A DNA stretch of 64,000 nt from Coleophoma eucalyptorum (taxonomy: Eukaryota; Ascomycota; Leotiomycetes; Helotiales; Dermateaceae): NCBI GenBank assembly GCA_026120035.1, contig JALRME010000004.1, positions 744,001 through 808,000 on the forward strand, written 5' to 3'. The notes below the pieces were generated by a model. The model did not search any database, was not told the DNA's origin, and was given only the letters and a program-made list of their open reading frames with translations. Positions 22,256 through 34,553 of the stretch are shown piece by piece. The translations under genes were made by a program, and so were the position numbers. Position 1 is the stretch's first letter; every line of letters starts with the position of its first letter.

Positions 22256-23991
22256 TTTGGCGGTGTTTTAGAGGATACTGCGTGCGTATAGGGTGAAGTG
22301 AAGGGGTGATTGGAAGGCGAAAGAGTTGTGGTTTGGTTGTGGGAGTCGTGGATGTGATGGAGTTGCGGTTGTTAAAAGTGGTGGTGGTTAATCGTGATGT
22401 GAATGAGGCGTGTAAAGACGGCTAGGAAGCTATGAGTTTGGTATTGATAATTCTGTGAAATGGTTAGCAATCTTCTTGTTGAGTTTGTGCAGAAAAGAAC
22501 TGGAGTGACTTACTTCTAAGGTCCCAAGTCTTCTTGGTCGAGTCGTTGATCAGCAAGTGCAACACCAACGATAACAAACAACGAGGCTGGATCTCAAGGC
22601 TGTGAGATGTGATGGTGGCTATCGATACAAAGCGATTGTCAATCGCGAGGCATGTAGACTGTGGAATAGGTGCAGAGAGTTTCGAGCACGTATGTAGGTA
22701 GTGTTATTTATCTCGTGTGGAATGGAAGAGTAAAAGAGTCGGGGAAAAGCGTAAGATGCATGGTGACATGGTTTTGTACCTGGCTGTTGTCCTGCCATCG
22801 CCATTTCGACTTTTTGCTTAGGCGACCGGGGGAACTGAGGAGGCTGGGCGGAGTGGAGCGGGAGCGCTGGGAATAAAGAGGCGGGCGGGATCGCTTAATT
22901 TTCCAGGGGAAATCGGGAGGGTTTGAGCGAATGGGCGGGAGTGAATTGGGATTGGTTCCTGGCTTGGAGACTTGGGTTGAAGGATCATCGATGGAATTAA
23001 GTACCTGTTTTGCATAAGCGGAGAGAACATGTAACCTAGTTGGATTCGGTTTACTGTACGTGGTATGAGAATCGAGTTGACAATACTCCACCAGCCTTCG
23101 TTACTCTCGCTTGGGTCCCGAATCGCCTCGTCACCAGCCACCTTCCAAGAGCACTTAACTTTGAAGAGTGAAGTGCAGATGTTTTAACTGACATCAGGAA
23201 ACTTAAACCAGATCAGTGCCAAAGCCAATAAGAACAACTAAGACGAAAATAAAACATAAAGAAGCTACAAGACGCCCAGTACGTTCGAAAACAACTACCA
23301 CAGGCAAACCTGCTCCGAAACTTTCACATCAGCTCTGAATTCTATGTCTTCCAGCAATGTTCACAAAGACCTGGATGGCGACATGCATAAATACAGTCCC
23401 AAATTCCAAGTCGCCGAGTACACAACACTGATAGGACTGGATACACGACCTGATTATCAATGGAACGTCTCACAAGGTCGGATGCAAAGCACCGGTTGGT
23501 TACACAGCAGTGTAATTACACAAATAATGCCCGTCCAGTGACCAGTTTCTGAGGGACAGCACTCTGAAATATATTAGTAGTCGATGACTGAAGTGCGATG
23601 CAGTAAACAACCAGTTATAATAGACTTAGCACGAGCAAATCTTTCGAGGGTCTAAGTTTGCGCTTCATTCAGAGCAACGGGAATCCTTGCCGCCATCCAT
23701 CGGATCGGCGACAGGTTAAGCCGAATTATCTAATCTCACTTCCACGGCGCGGTGCCGCGTTATCGCAGCTGGTGCTCAAGCCCGCAGCCTTGCTTACATC
23801 AACCCCCACCATGCAACCTAATCCCTCAATTCCCTTGCTTCCCATTTTCAATTCTACAACACCAACACCCAAATAAAAGACGATTGATCAGCTTTTTGCT
23901 GTGATTACCACTACACCGCTTCTCTCTTTATGAAACAGGGACTGAAACTGTATTTTTATACCCCAAGGAAATCAGCAGCCGGACAAAAACC
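22256..23991. promoter_or_regulatory. Divergent upstream region: small membrane protein and riboflavin kinase
   Basis: About 1.7 kb between divergent start codons. Apart from the leader intron above, short open frames on both strands at 22670-23141 and 23344-23541 show no domain. I see no further gene. Confidence 0.4.
22453..22513 (-). other. Probable 5'-UTR intron of the small membrane-protein gene
   Basis: Reading the minus strand: GTAAGT donor at 22513, TTGCTAACC branch site about 20 nt before the end, and CACAG acceptor at 22453; 61 nt long. All three signals match the coding introns elsewhere in the window. It sits in the leader of the 53-residue gene. Confidence 0.55.
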
Positions 23992-24639
23992 ATGGGACGC
24001 GAAGACCGCCCTACCATTATTGGAGAGGACTCCGGTCCAAACCCGCCCTTCCCACTCAGGATGAAAGGCGAGGTAGTCTCTGGATTTGGACGAGGATCAA
24101 AAGAGGTACGCGCAACTCTCTCCTATATCCCACCCAAACCTTCATCCTCACCTCCAGAACCAGAAGTCTAACATTCACCTCAGCTCGGCATCCCAACTGC
24201 CAACATCCCCGTAGAAGGCGTCCCATGGATCGAAACCGCTGAATCAGGCGTCTACTTTGGATGGGCTGGCATCAAGCTTCCTTCGGATCATCCCGACCTC
24301 TCCCGCGCGCCCTCCTCGCCCTATCTCCCCGCCGCCTCCCTTGCGCAAGGCTACCGCATCTTCCCCATGGTAATGTCGATCGGATACAACCCGTTCTACA
24401 AGAACACGGTCCGAAGCGCAGAGGTCCACGTGCTACACAAGTTTGAGAAGGATTTCTACGGCTCGCCTATGGCGATTTCGATATTGGGATATATTAGACC
24501 GGAGTTGGACTATGTGGATGTGGAGAGTCTGATCAAGGATATTCAGTTTGATTGTGAGGTTGCGAGGAAGAGTTTGGAGAGGGAGAATTGGCAAAAGGGT
24601 GCGGGGGATGGGTATCTGTGGGGTGAGGAGACCTCTTGA
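23992..24639 (+). CDS. FMN1: Riboflavin kinase
   Basis: Phosphorylates riboflavin to FMN, the step before FAD synthesis. Two exons, 23992-24105 and 24184-24639, giving 189 residues, a usual size for the monofunctional fungal enzyme. The intron splits the flavokinase signature GFGRGSKE/LGIPTANIPV; the PTAN motif binds Mg-ATP. Later conserved segments are GVYFGWAG, MVMSIGYNPFYKN and AEVHVLHKFEKDFYG, containing the catalytic Glu in the VHVLH strand. A Pro/Ser-rich insert between GVYFGWAG and MVMSIGYNP is common in fungi. The ATG at 23992 lies directly before the domain with a purine at -3. Confidence 0.95.
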
Positions 24640-25491
24640 GATTCTTGAGTTTGGGGGTTAGGTGAGCAAACAGACTCGGAGTATCGCTGGAGTAAGGGAA
24701 TAGAACGAAGTGTGGCATGAGAGTATGAATGAGGTTTCCAAATATGCAGTGGGTTTCTTCAATTATCAGGCGTAAAACCTATAGACGATTGCAATTAGGC
24801 ACCCCGAAAACAATGGATTAGACAAGTTCAAAATGACTACGAGGATATGAGGCCTCGTCCCGTTGTGTATCTTGAGGTCAGTGAAGAAGGCGAGATATTA
24901 ATCAAGCACGCAGATCAACCATAAATAAGTATGGTTCATATATCATATTACCTAAGCTAGGCTATGTCATACAGATGAATGGCAATCCTTCATCAAATCA
25001 TTGCCGAGACGCTCAACTACTTCTGCACTCTACGCTGTAAGAACTTCATGTCTCTCGACATTCTCCAAAAGAAAGGGCGGTTTAAGGAAAAGAAGAAGAC
25101 CATAAAATAAAAGTCAAAATGGATATCCCCTTGCGCGCCTCAAAACGCCGTCCTGGTGTGCTGCTGCTACCAATTATGAAAATATTGGGAAATCTCTCGA
25201 GTTTCGTTAACGCATGTGTGGAACATACTCAAGAAACCCAAGAATTATCAATTCCCAAGCTTTTGTAGTAGTAAATTGAAAGATGGTAAGGAAGAAAAAA
25301 AGAAAGCACAAACTAAGCCTATATGCACCTTCATATGCTAATGCCTGATAACCCAAGGGTATATGATCTTGTGCCGAGGTATCGCAATGTAGTGCATGGC
25401 ACCATGAGAGGAATACCCTGCAACAAGAAAATACGACTGCCGAGACAAATGTACGGCCAATATATGCGAGGTATATTTTGTGAACAGAACA
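24640..25491. other. Convergent 3' intergenic region
   Basis: About 850 bp between riboflavin kinase and the gluconeogenesis regulator, whose genes converge. AT-rich 3' UTR-like sequence. No gene seen. Confidence 0.4.
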
Positions 25492-27734
25492 TCAAATAAA
25501 GGGGAGGAACTATATATCGTCAGCAAGAGCCTTTAGGAGAAAGGATAGACGAAGAAACTCACATTCATGACGATCAACATTGGGATATCAAAGACATCCC
25601 TTTTGACCGTCCAACAATAACTGCATTCAATCTTTCCGTCCTTCTCTAACCTATTGATGCCCCACTCGCCATCAATCTTAGTAACTTTATGACCAAGTAA
25701 GCCATCTTTCTTTGGAGCAGCCCCCTCGGCGCCTTTCGTGGTTATGCTGTCATGGCCTGTGAGGGTCTCTTTTGTTTGGTACTTGAGCATCTTGCACGTT
25801 GTTGTAACACTACCTCTCGAATCACCGAAGGCAAGTCGAGCAAAGTCTTCGTAGAATTCTACTACTGAATCGTCATCGAGTAGTTCGGCCAAAAAGACAG
25901 GTTGTGGTCGTCCTTCTATGGAATGTTTTCCCACCATTGTGAGAGGCGTAGCTAACCCTGCGCGGCCAGTACTACCTGTGCTGCCAGGTCCAGATGCAGG
26001 GTCCTGAGCAGGACGACCTGTATTAACATTCAGGTTTGCTTCCTTACCCAGTAAGACGTCTTTTTGCCAGCCTGTCATCAGGCAAAATTCCTTGTTAACT
26101 GCTGCAATCTCACCAGTTCGACGGCAAACTACGGTTGGAGTACAGCAGCTGAGCATGAAATCTTCGTACTCAAATAGTGTACGTTGGAAGCACTTCTCCA
26201 TGAATATCAAATCTTGGCGATTAAGCGTTTTTGTACATGAAATAAATGAAGGTCGGATGGATGCGAGTGATTTCGCGATCCGTAAGGTCTTATTAGGTGA
26301 AAATCGCCGTTGGAGGAAGGCAGTAAGAGAGTGGAAGCCAGCAGTATAGGAATAAGGTTCATGCACAGTCTCATAAATCTTCGATGGGTCACGATTGCGT
26401 TTCCCCAGTACTGAAGCCGGCCATTTCTGTGCAGCCACTCTAGCTTCCTGCCTTGCTTGCTTTGCCCTCTGCTGCTGTTGTTGTTGCTGCTGCTGTGTAT
26501 GTGGTGCAGAATAAGTTGCGGTTGTTGGCGATTCGAATCCTACAGCATTCGGACTTGCTTCTGTGCTAGGACTGTTAATACTGGTAGGTCCATTTGCTAT
26601 GGCGTACGCATGCGGTAGATGTTGCATGCCGTTATTGCTGAAGATGCTGTTTTGTCGGTCAACGGAAACAAAGTCCGGAAGCATGTCTTGCGGATATATC
26701 TGTCCAAACTGATTCACATTATTACCGAAGCTACTGAACCCAACGTCGCCAACACCTTGCTGTGATATTGATCCTGGCTTGTCTTGAGGAGGAGTTTCAG
26801 CAGCGCCTGACGACATATGACCCAGCATCCCGAACTCCAGCGCTCCGTAATGATTACCAAAGTTCAAGCCTTCTAGATCAAAGTTGAAGAGAGCCGGATT
26901 ACTAGGATCGAATAAGGCACCTCCGAAGGAACTCGACATGTCGTTAGACGCTTGGGGGATACTCTGCATCGATGGGGTCTGTCGGTTATGCGGTGTCTGG
27001 AAAGTTGGTGACAATGGCGATTGCTGTCCAAATGATATATTTGCCTGTAACGGTGGGGGCATCTGCTGTCCTTGAGTCTGTGCGAAGATTGGAAATGATG
27101 GCGAGGTATCTGCTTGTGAGAAGAAGCCGCCCGTCATCCCAGGTGACGAATCTGACGCCGTAGTGCTACCTGTGGGTGGACCATTTTTGGCACGATTGTT
27201 GTTGGTATTGTTGAGCGCTTGGTTGTATGTTGGTCCTAGAACTGGTCGTAGAGCTTCAGGTGGTGCATCATGAAGGTATTTCGCCTTCTTTCTCACACCG
27301 TCTTGGCAGGCATCAGCTAAACCACGTTTTACACACCGTTGACATGGACGTTCGTCACCTATGTTCTTAAATTAGCTTGCTCAAAATTAGAGATGAATGA
27401 GAAGAAATCTTCATTTTTGCAAACTGAATTACTAAAGAATGTAATGCGTTCTTCTCTGGGCGTATGGGAACATACCACAAGTTAAGTGCGCTCGCTGACA
27501 CGCAAAACAAGCTCTCCTTGCCTTTTTCCTCCTGGGTCTTGATGGATCCTTCGGGTCTAGTTTTGGTTTCGTGGCCGCTATCACTGTCGAGCCGTTCTCA
27601 TCTGGTTCGAACTTCTGTTGTGCCATATCTGAATTATCGTCTTCTTCTTTTGCTACAACTTCAAGTTCATGCTCACTATCTGAAGCAGCATCCGAGACTT
27701 CAGCGTCATCGTAATGCTCACTGTCTTCCGGCAT
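25492..27734 (-). CDS. acuK: Zn2Cys6 transcription factor with PAS domain, gluconeogenesis activator (acuK/ERT1 type)
   Basis: Nuclear DNA-binding activator; in relatives this family switches on gluconeogenic genes on non-fermentable carbon. Three exons: 27734-27476, 27358-25563, 25509-25492, giving 690 residues. The acidic N-terminus is followed by the zinc cluster [28 protein letters not shown], split by the first intron, then [19 protein letters not shown], diagnostic of this family. The middle is Gln/Asn/Pro-rich with a nine-Gln run at 26469-26495. A PAS-like region follows ([22 protein letters not shown]). The last exon is only 18 nt and encodes FLPFI; without it the frame runs into intron sequence ending at 25533. 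ERT1-type and acuK-type names overlap; which paralogue this is I cannot settle. Confidence 0.92.
26469..26495 (-). repeat. Polyglutamine-coding CAG/CAA repeat
   Basis: Nine consecutive Gln codons (CAG x3, CAA x3, CAG x3 on the minus strand) inside the acuK/ERT1-type gene. The interrupted pattern is symmetric. Length is probably polymorphic. Confidence 0.8.
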
Positions 27735-29950
27735 GGTGGGATTCTTATAGCGCGCACCTCCTCCTCTCTATGCTCTATGTTGTACCAGGTGTGCCTCGCT
27801 TTGCGCTTTGCGCGTAAAGACGTGGACGAGTACACAGGGTTGGCCTGATCGGCGTCTGACGCGGATCACTCACCGACCTGGAAGGTTGTAAGGCCTATTC
27901 CTTCGGTAGCTGATGACAAAAGTGTCACACGAGCAAGAAATGCTGTGAAAGCAACCACAGCGCCCACCGCGAACAATACACAAAAGCTTTGTCCTTCACC
28001 TCCCACACCCTCTCTTCACGAGCAAAATTGCAAGTCGCAATGTAAATGTGTGGCTACAAAGTGCGAAACTACCTTGATGAGCACACAAGGAGTTGTTATG
28101 TTTGTATCCGCTTCCCGTTCCAATCTCAGGCTGTTCGCCACGTTTCGTAGAGTACCTATCCGATCAAAGGCACGCGTTCGCATGCAACGCCGTATCCTGT
28201 CGGTGTCGGCCCTATCCCTACTTCAAGCACGCAACTGTACCAATTTCACAGAGCACTCCCAGCTGCTGACAATAGTTCCAACAGCGTCTACTTTCGTGGT
28301 GTCCTGGCCGCACCCAATTCTAGTGTTCGCGGGGGCCTTTCCTTCGGATTCAGCTCTCCAGAAGCTATTGCTTGCGCGCAGTGCAACAACTCTCAGGTCC
28401 TAATTCAGCTCTTCCCGCAGCGCTCGTAATCTTCAGTCCTCGCCTCGTCTTGCGCCAACACACCCAGCCGTACCAAGTGTCCCATACGCCGTGCGACCAA
28501 GTATGTGCAAGTTTCCGGACGCTATCGAGGATGAGAGGACAATGGCATTGATTGAAGGCCGCAGAACCCTAGACACCCGCTCTCCGACGATGCAATAGCT
28601 TGCTCCTCTTCCTGGACCTCTCATGCGAAACTGGTCGATATATTGGACCTTGTTGCAAAGATAATCTTCTCCGTGCTTCTTGAGGTGGATATCGACTAGA
28701 CTTTAGCGGAGGAATTGCCGCTCGCGGGAGGCAAAATGCTTTGTCTTCCCGAATCCCAGTCAAATGCGATGCGCGCGCCGGCCTGCGGGGTTCGTGCCGC
28801 GGCTGCAAATGGCGGGACGAAAGGATGACTGAGGATGTATTGGTGTGCGAGGAGTAGAGTGCGCGGTGGAAATTTGGAAGAGTAGTCAATTGATTTCGCG
28901 CAGAGGTGTTACAACAGCTGAAGCAGGATGTGCATGGCAGCCGTGTGGTGTGGTTGTGGTAGGAAAGGTTGTGCCCAGCGCAATCGTGATATTTTTCTTA
29001 CCTACCTAGGCAAAGCGAGGCAGGGTTGTATGGGGATCCGTGACATTCATTCAGTACAGTAAGCAGGAGAGGCATTCGCTGCGCAAATACGGAAACGGCT
29101 TAAGGGAACAATTACCAGCTCTATAATTGGGCAGACGCCATCCGGTCAAGGATTCTTCCAAAATGAAATAAGACTACGCTTCAGGCGTTGTTGCATTTTA
29201 TTCTTGCTCGCACACGAGCAAAAGAAGCGCAGCCAGGGTAATAATTCACCCACAAGTAGATCCGTTAGATCAGCCTTGGTGCTTGGTCCTTGGTCCTCTA
29301 GCCACATACTCCCACGAGCATCTTTCCAAACGTTCGCTTCCATTTCCACTTTTGCATTTGCACCATTCTAGTGATAATCCATCACCCATTGATCCCACTT
29401 CCGCTCACATAGTCGCTCACGCAGTCAATTTACGCCTCATGCAGACGCTTATCAAGGTATCTACTGCCCACCCTAGCAAGTATCCGCTCTGGAAGTCCAA
29501 CACTGTCGCATGAGCTCCATGGAACTATTGCCACGAGCACGAACGAGCACGCAACAATTATTTCGAGTTCGACAAAACTGAAGCAGTAACCCAGAGCAGC
29601 GCATGCATTATGCATAAGGCAGAGTTCATGCCTGCATATTGTATATGCAAGAAGCACGAGGAATTTCACTAGTTTGATCAGTCACATGTTCTCCCACTAT
29701 CCACCGTACCACTCACGTACGCATTATGAATACACCGAGGATATTAGTTTGTGGTACATGGGGAGTCTTATATGCTATGGGGATTAGGATTCACATGTTC
29801 TCAATAGTGTTTTAGCAGCCCATAGTAGATAGTCAATACTATTCATCCCATGCCGCTCGCTATGCTAAGGTATATTTTATTAACAAATAACTACAGACTC
29901 TAGGCGTGCATTTTGTATGTACATCTTCTATTTTCCCTTAATACCCGTTC
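27735..29950. promoter_or_regulatory. Long upstream region of the gluconeogenesis regulator
   Basis: About 2.2 kb between the regulator's start and the MFS gene's stop, both on the minus strand. Open frames at 27945-28403 (plus) and 28569-28889 (minus) show no domain, signal peptide or matching introns. I see nothing else I can support; long promoters are common for regulators. Confidence 0.4.
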
Positions 29951-32038
29951 TCAAGCGCTAGCAAAACGACTCTTCCCCCTCAGCTTCTTGCCATATATAA
30001 AGAACAGGTACGGGAAAGGCATCATAGCCACAGTCAAGAAGGCCAAGAGACTAGTAGCCCATTGATCACCAAGTTTGTGGTACATCTGCACGCCAAAGAG
30101 AGGGAATGCCGCTATTATTACCCAAAGTTAGCAATGCATCTTGATGATACTCAAAAATAGAGTGCATGAGGGGAAGGAGGGGGACAAACCTCCAAAACTA
30201 CTGCGGGCGAAACTATTAGCAGCCAGCGAGCTCGCAGCGTACAAGGGATATGCATCGACCAGGAATGTGAAGACGCCACTGAAGACAAGCACAGTTCCCA
30301 TGCCAAAGATACCAGAACCAATAATAGGCACCACCCAATGCACCGAGGAGTAAGTCGTCCACGCGAAAAGGAACAATCCAATAGGTACCAAGACAGCACC
30401 AGCAATGGCAGGTGGGAGTCTGTATTCCGGTTCAGAACCACCAACTTCTCCGGTAGCAATCTCGCGGTTCTTGATGAGCCGTCGGTAGTTATTTTGGAAG
30501 ATTGGGTCGGTACATACACCTGCGATCATGCCGCAGAAGATGCCCAAAAAGGAAAGGCCGGTTTGTGATAGGGTGAATCCATGGTTCCCCTCGAAGACCA
30601 AAGGAAAGGCTCCGAAGAACAGGTAGAGGATACCCAACAGAATTGCAGAAAAAAGACAGAGGTTAGTGACCATAGGTTCCAAGGCAAGGAGCTGGAAGGG
30701 GCGGAGTAACGATAATGCAATAGTCCTTGGAATGGACTTGTTGGTCTTCTCCATGGGCGCTTTCCATCTCTCATCACCAGTCTCTTTTCGTAATTTTCGA
30801 GCTTTCGCCCTAAGGAGCACAGGATGGTATGTCTCTGGAACCCAGAACACAATCATAGCAAGATTTGCAGCCGCCCAGATTATGAGGACATAAAAAGTCC
30901 ATCGCCAGTCGGCATACTGGTTAATGAATCCTCCAATGAGGGGTCCAAATGAAGGACCGACGAAAGGCGAAGCTGTATAAATGAGCATAGGAGCTTGAAG
31001 TTGCTCTCTGTTAAACATGTCTCCTACAGTACCTCCCGCAACGGACAGGAAAGCACTGCCAGCGAGACCAGCAAAGAAACGACCGATTATCATAGTCTGG
31101 ATGTTTTGCGCAACGGCAGATGGAATCAACCAGATTAGAAAGAAAAAGAAGGATACCAAATAGATTGGGCGTCGGCCATAAAATTCGCTTGGTGGAATTA
31201 GTGAATGCTGCAGTAAGTATCCATGGTTCGTACTCACGAAAGTGGACCAAGTAACATGGGACCAACACCCAACCCAAAGATAAAAAACGAAAGTCCTAGA
31301 GTAGCAATAAGTTTTGTAACTCCGAATTCGACCATAAGCTGCGAATAAGTCGAGGTATAGATGGATGAAGTGCACGTGCTATATGTCCCCGGTGTCAGTC
31401 AGAGCTATCCCCGGATTTTGATCTGATCGCGAAGTCAGAGCTCGCAAAGACCCTCGATCTCGCAACACTACTGTCAAATGCCGTTTCCCGGGATTGAACA
31501 ACGCTCATGTACGACCATACCTTATTCCCACCTCCATCCATTTGTCCTCGTCACTTCCAAACAATATCACAATATCTAAACTCCCCAAAAAGACGCATTC
31601 GAAAGAGGTCGGAAGAATGAGAAGACACCCAACTTACACGCAGAGCGAACTCAAGCTGACGATAATGACGACGAGCCATTTCCGCAAATGATGCATACTC
31701 CTTGGATTCATTGGATCGCTGTCTCCCCCATCCCACCGAACTTCAAAAGCATCCTTCTCGACACGCGCAGCATCGGCCTCGACATCGACAGCGTCCTCAG
31801 AACCGCTGTTTTCCCCTTCGTCACAACCGTATCCGTTCGTCGACCGAATGTGGCTCAGCGAGCGCCCACTCCGCGCACTGCGCGCACTTTGTACTCGTCC
31901 GAGGGAATTTCGTCGACTGCGTGATTGCGGCCTATTTGCGATGGCGGCGAATTCTTTCTCGGGTGGGACTATAGTCTCGTCGTCGGAGGTTGGCGACGAG
32001 GATGGCCTCGAGAGTTTCTCGCCCGAGACCTCTGCCAT
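29951..32038 (-). CDS. MFS multidrug/polyamine-type transporter (DHA1, 12 TM)
   Basis: Proton antiporter-type exporter of the plasma membrane; substrates in this group range from drugs and toxins to polyamines. Four exons: 32038-31638, 31378-31238, 31187-30190, 30111-29951, giving 566 residues. A hydrophilic N-terminus of about 120 residues (Arg/Ser and acidic stretches) precedes helix 1. The DHA1 signatures are clear across splices: SSIYTSTYSQLMVEFGV, GVGPMLLGPLS/EFYGRRPIYL (motif A region), ASPFVGPSFGPLIGGF (motif C, antiporter) and YADWRWTFYV. The last exon supplies the final helices and the basic tail ending RGKSRFASA; stopping at 30128 would read intron. Its neighbour on the same strand is an FAH-family hydrolase. 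Confidence 0.92.
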
Positions 32039-33447
32039 GTTGCGAAGTGCGATGTTTCGCAGGTCAATTATATCTATATTGATGGAATAGTCAAAGACTG
32101 GAGCTGAAGTCGTCCCAAGAACTGGACTTTTCCTCAATGACCAGCAAAGTGGGAATAGTATCCAGTGTCGCTCCAGAAGTAGGTATGGCGTCACTATTTC
32201 GTAGTTTGAGGTATTGTACCCACAGGTCGAACAGAGACGAGCTGATTAAAAAGCGACAAATAAGGATTGAATGAAAGCGAAGAGAGGATGAGCAAATTAT
32301 ATTTGTGTAGAGGAGAAAATACGGATGGAATTTGTTCAATCCGTAGATCATCAGATCCACTCCACTTTCCCTTCGTACGGGTCAAGTACAGGCAACCCCT
32401 CCCCATGGCGATTAATGATGAACCACTTTCGCCGAATCTTTAGCCGTCCTCTACCAGCTTGCTGTCACTTTAACTCCTAGCCTTAAGGCTGTCCCCGTGC
32501 ATGGAATTCTTGTCCATACTTGTCTTGTCGCGCCTCGTCTGGATGCGACGGCACTTGGCGGCGGGACCCTGACCTTTGAGATACTTCAGTAGCAGAATTA
32601 ACGAAGGGGGCTAGGCCAGGCTCTTTCCCTTTTTGCTTGCCCTCATCCTTTTCTATTAAGGCATCTCAGCTAAAGGTAGCTAGAACTTTTCCTCAGTATA
32701 ATGTCTCTATGGCCATTTAAGCTCCGGGTGCTTGATATTATTTTCCGACCTGACACCTGCATTTTCTGATCTCTGTACCTGTTGCTCAGTGAGCATTCTG
32801 CTAGCTAAGTTGATGCAATGAAGCCGTCAGTTGAAGCCGGCAACGTCATTCCGCTTCCGCTTCCGGCTGGCATAACGGACCTACCAACTTATCACGATAG
32901 CGCGGCTTGGTACACCGTATGATGACAAACCTGCTTCCACAACCTTTCGTAGGTGGGGAACGCATCTTCTACTGGGAGCAAATTTCCAAAAATGATATGA
33001 AGTACAGGCATAAAATTGTCCAAGGTGGGGCTGGTCTCCATTTGCTGACTCTCCGGCTATTGGCAAAATCCTTCAATAATTCCCCGAGACACACTGTAGG
33101 TTAAACGTGGACACACATACAAATCATGTAAGTTACTTGGTTTTGTCGCTTTTGTGTTATTCTTTTATTATTTGGAGATCTTTGCTTGCTCTATTAAACC
33201 GCAATGACACTTTGGTGGTTTATCAGTGCTGGTCTAGCCTTGATATGAAGACTGGCGAAGAAACGAGGTCGGTTTGTTGTGAGTATAGTGGGAGCTTTTG
33301 ATTACTAGGAAGTCTTATGTCTTGCGTCGAAAGCTGCGCATCCGGTGTGAGCATCTTTAAAAGTATTCTACTTCGGCGACGATTGCTAAAGGAGTTTGTT
33401 GAATCCATTTTGGCTATACAACACTAAACTACCACACTATGCAGATG
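32039..33447. promoter_or_regulatory. Upstream region of the MFS gene and 3' end of the FAH gene
   Basis: 1.4 kb without a supported gene. It holds the promoter of the MFS transporter on the minus strand. The short repeat CCGCTTCCGCTTCCGG lies near 32852-32867. No coding signal. Confidence 0.4.
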
Positions 33448-34553
33448 CTACTTCTGGTACTCAAACTTCGTCATCAAAGTCCCTATATAAGGTTGGATCT
33501 CAACAGAGAACGAATCTCCTTCTCGAAGATACTCCTTGGGCGTGAAGCTGTTTCCTACACCAGCTGGAGTACCTGTCAAGATGGTAGTACCGGGCAGAAG
33601 GGTCGTTCCTTGGGAGAGGAAGGAGACGACTTTCTGGACTGGGAAGATGAGATCACTGAGGAGGTTAGCGTGTGGGTACCAACAAGCTAGAAATAACAGC
33701 TTACTCTGTGCCACAGTCTTGCAACACCTTGCCGTTCTTACTTCCCTTCAATCTGAACTTGGATGGGTCAGGAACTAAGTCCTTGTTCACAAGCACAGGG
33801 CCTACATTATATCAGTGCCGGCCTGAATCTCGTCGCTGTAGAGCAACTTACCAATAGGACAAGCGCCATCAAATCCCTTACTAAAGCACCACTGCGACTG
33901 CGCGAATTGACTAGCACGACTGCTCACATCATTCGCAGCTGTGTACCCAAGCACATAGTCCAAAGCCTCCGCCTCAGAGACATCCTTGCACTTTTTCCCA
34001 ATGACAATGACAAGCTCACTCTCATAATCGCAGCAGTCATCTTGCAGCGCAAACTTGGGAATGACAGTTGGTGCTGGGTAAGGATCGGCTAAGGAGGTGG
34101 AGGGCTTCATGAAGACAGTTGGGATGGTGGGGATTGCCATCTTGACTTCCTCTGCATGTTGAACATACTATTTCCCGAGTCAGCATTCAGAGGCCTGACA
34201 CGAACCAGACATTTCAATCCCCAATGAATTGCTTGTGCTTACATTTAATCCTATACACCGAATAGTCCCAACCTCACTTTCGGAAAGGGGAGATAGTAGC
34301 TTTCCGATGCTTTCGGTTCTAGAAGTGGCCTCTCCCGGACTCAGGACTGAAGACCCGCTGAAGACCGTCACAAGGACATCTTTGGAGTCAATTATGGCCG
34401 CACCCACATCGAGAGACTCGTCTATAGGTTGACCGATCAAGACTTCCGTGCTAGATTTGGGGACGAAGCGTACGAGGCCTGTGATTTGGAAAAGAATCAG
34501 TAATGACGCGTTGCAGAATGGCGGGCTAGCTACGTACGCTTCCAGAATGCCAT
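33448..34553 (-). CDS. Fumarylacetoacetate hydrolase (FAH) family protein, acylpyruvase-like
   Basis: FAH-fold hydrolases cleave carbon-carbon bonds of acylpyruvates or decarboxylate oxaloacetate at a Mg site. Five exons: 34553-34538, 34478-34243, 34167-33852, 33801-33705, 33655-33448, giving 290 residues; the first exon has only 16 nt (MAFWK plus one base). Conserved segments follow in order: GLNYVQHAEEV joined across an intron, the metal-binding DYESELVIVIG, VLGYTAANDVSSR, FDGACPIG/PVLV and TILTGTPAGVG. Size fits the short FAHD1-like group, not the fused tyrosine-pathway enzyme. Specific substrate is not determinable here. It lies between an MFS exporter and a C45-family protein, suggesting a catabolic neighbourhood, which is inference. 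Confidence 0.9.

Noticed and set aside
27945..28403. 152-codon plus-strand frame upstream of the acuK/ERT1-type gene
   Set aside because: Cys/Arg/Ser-rich without domain order, and the start context is poor; more likely promoter sequence.
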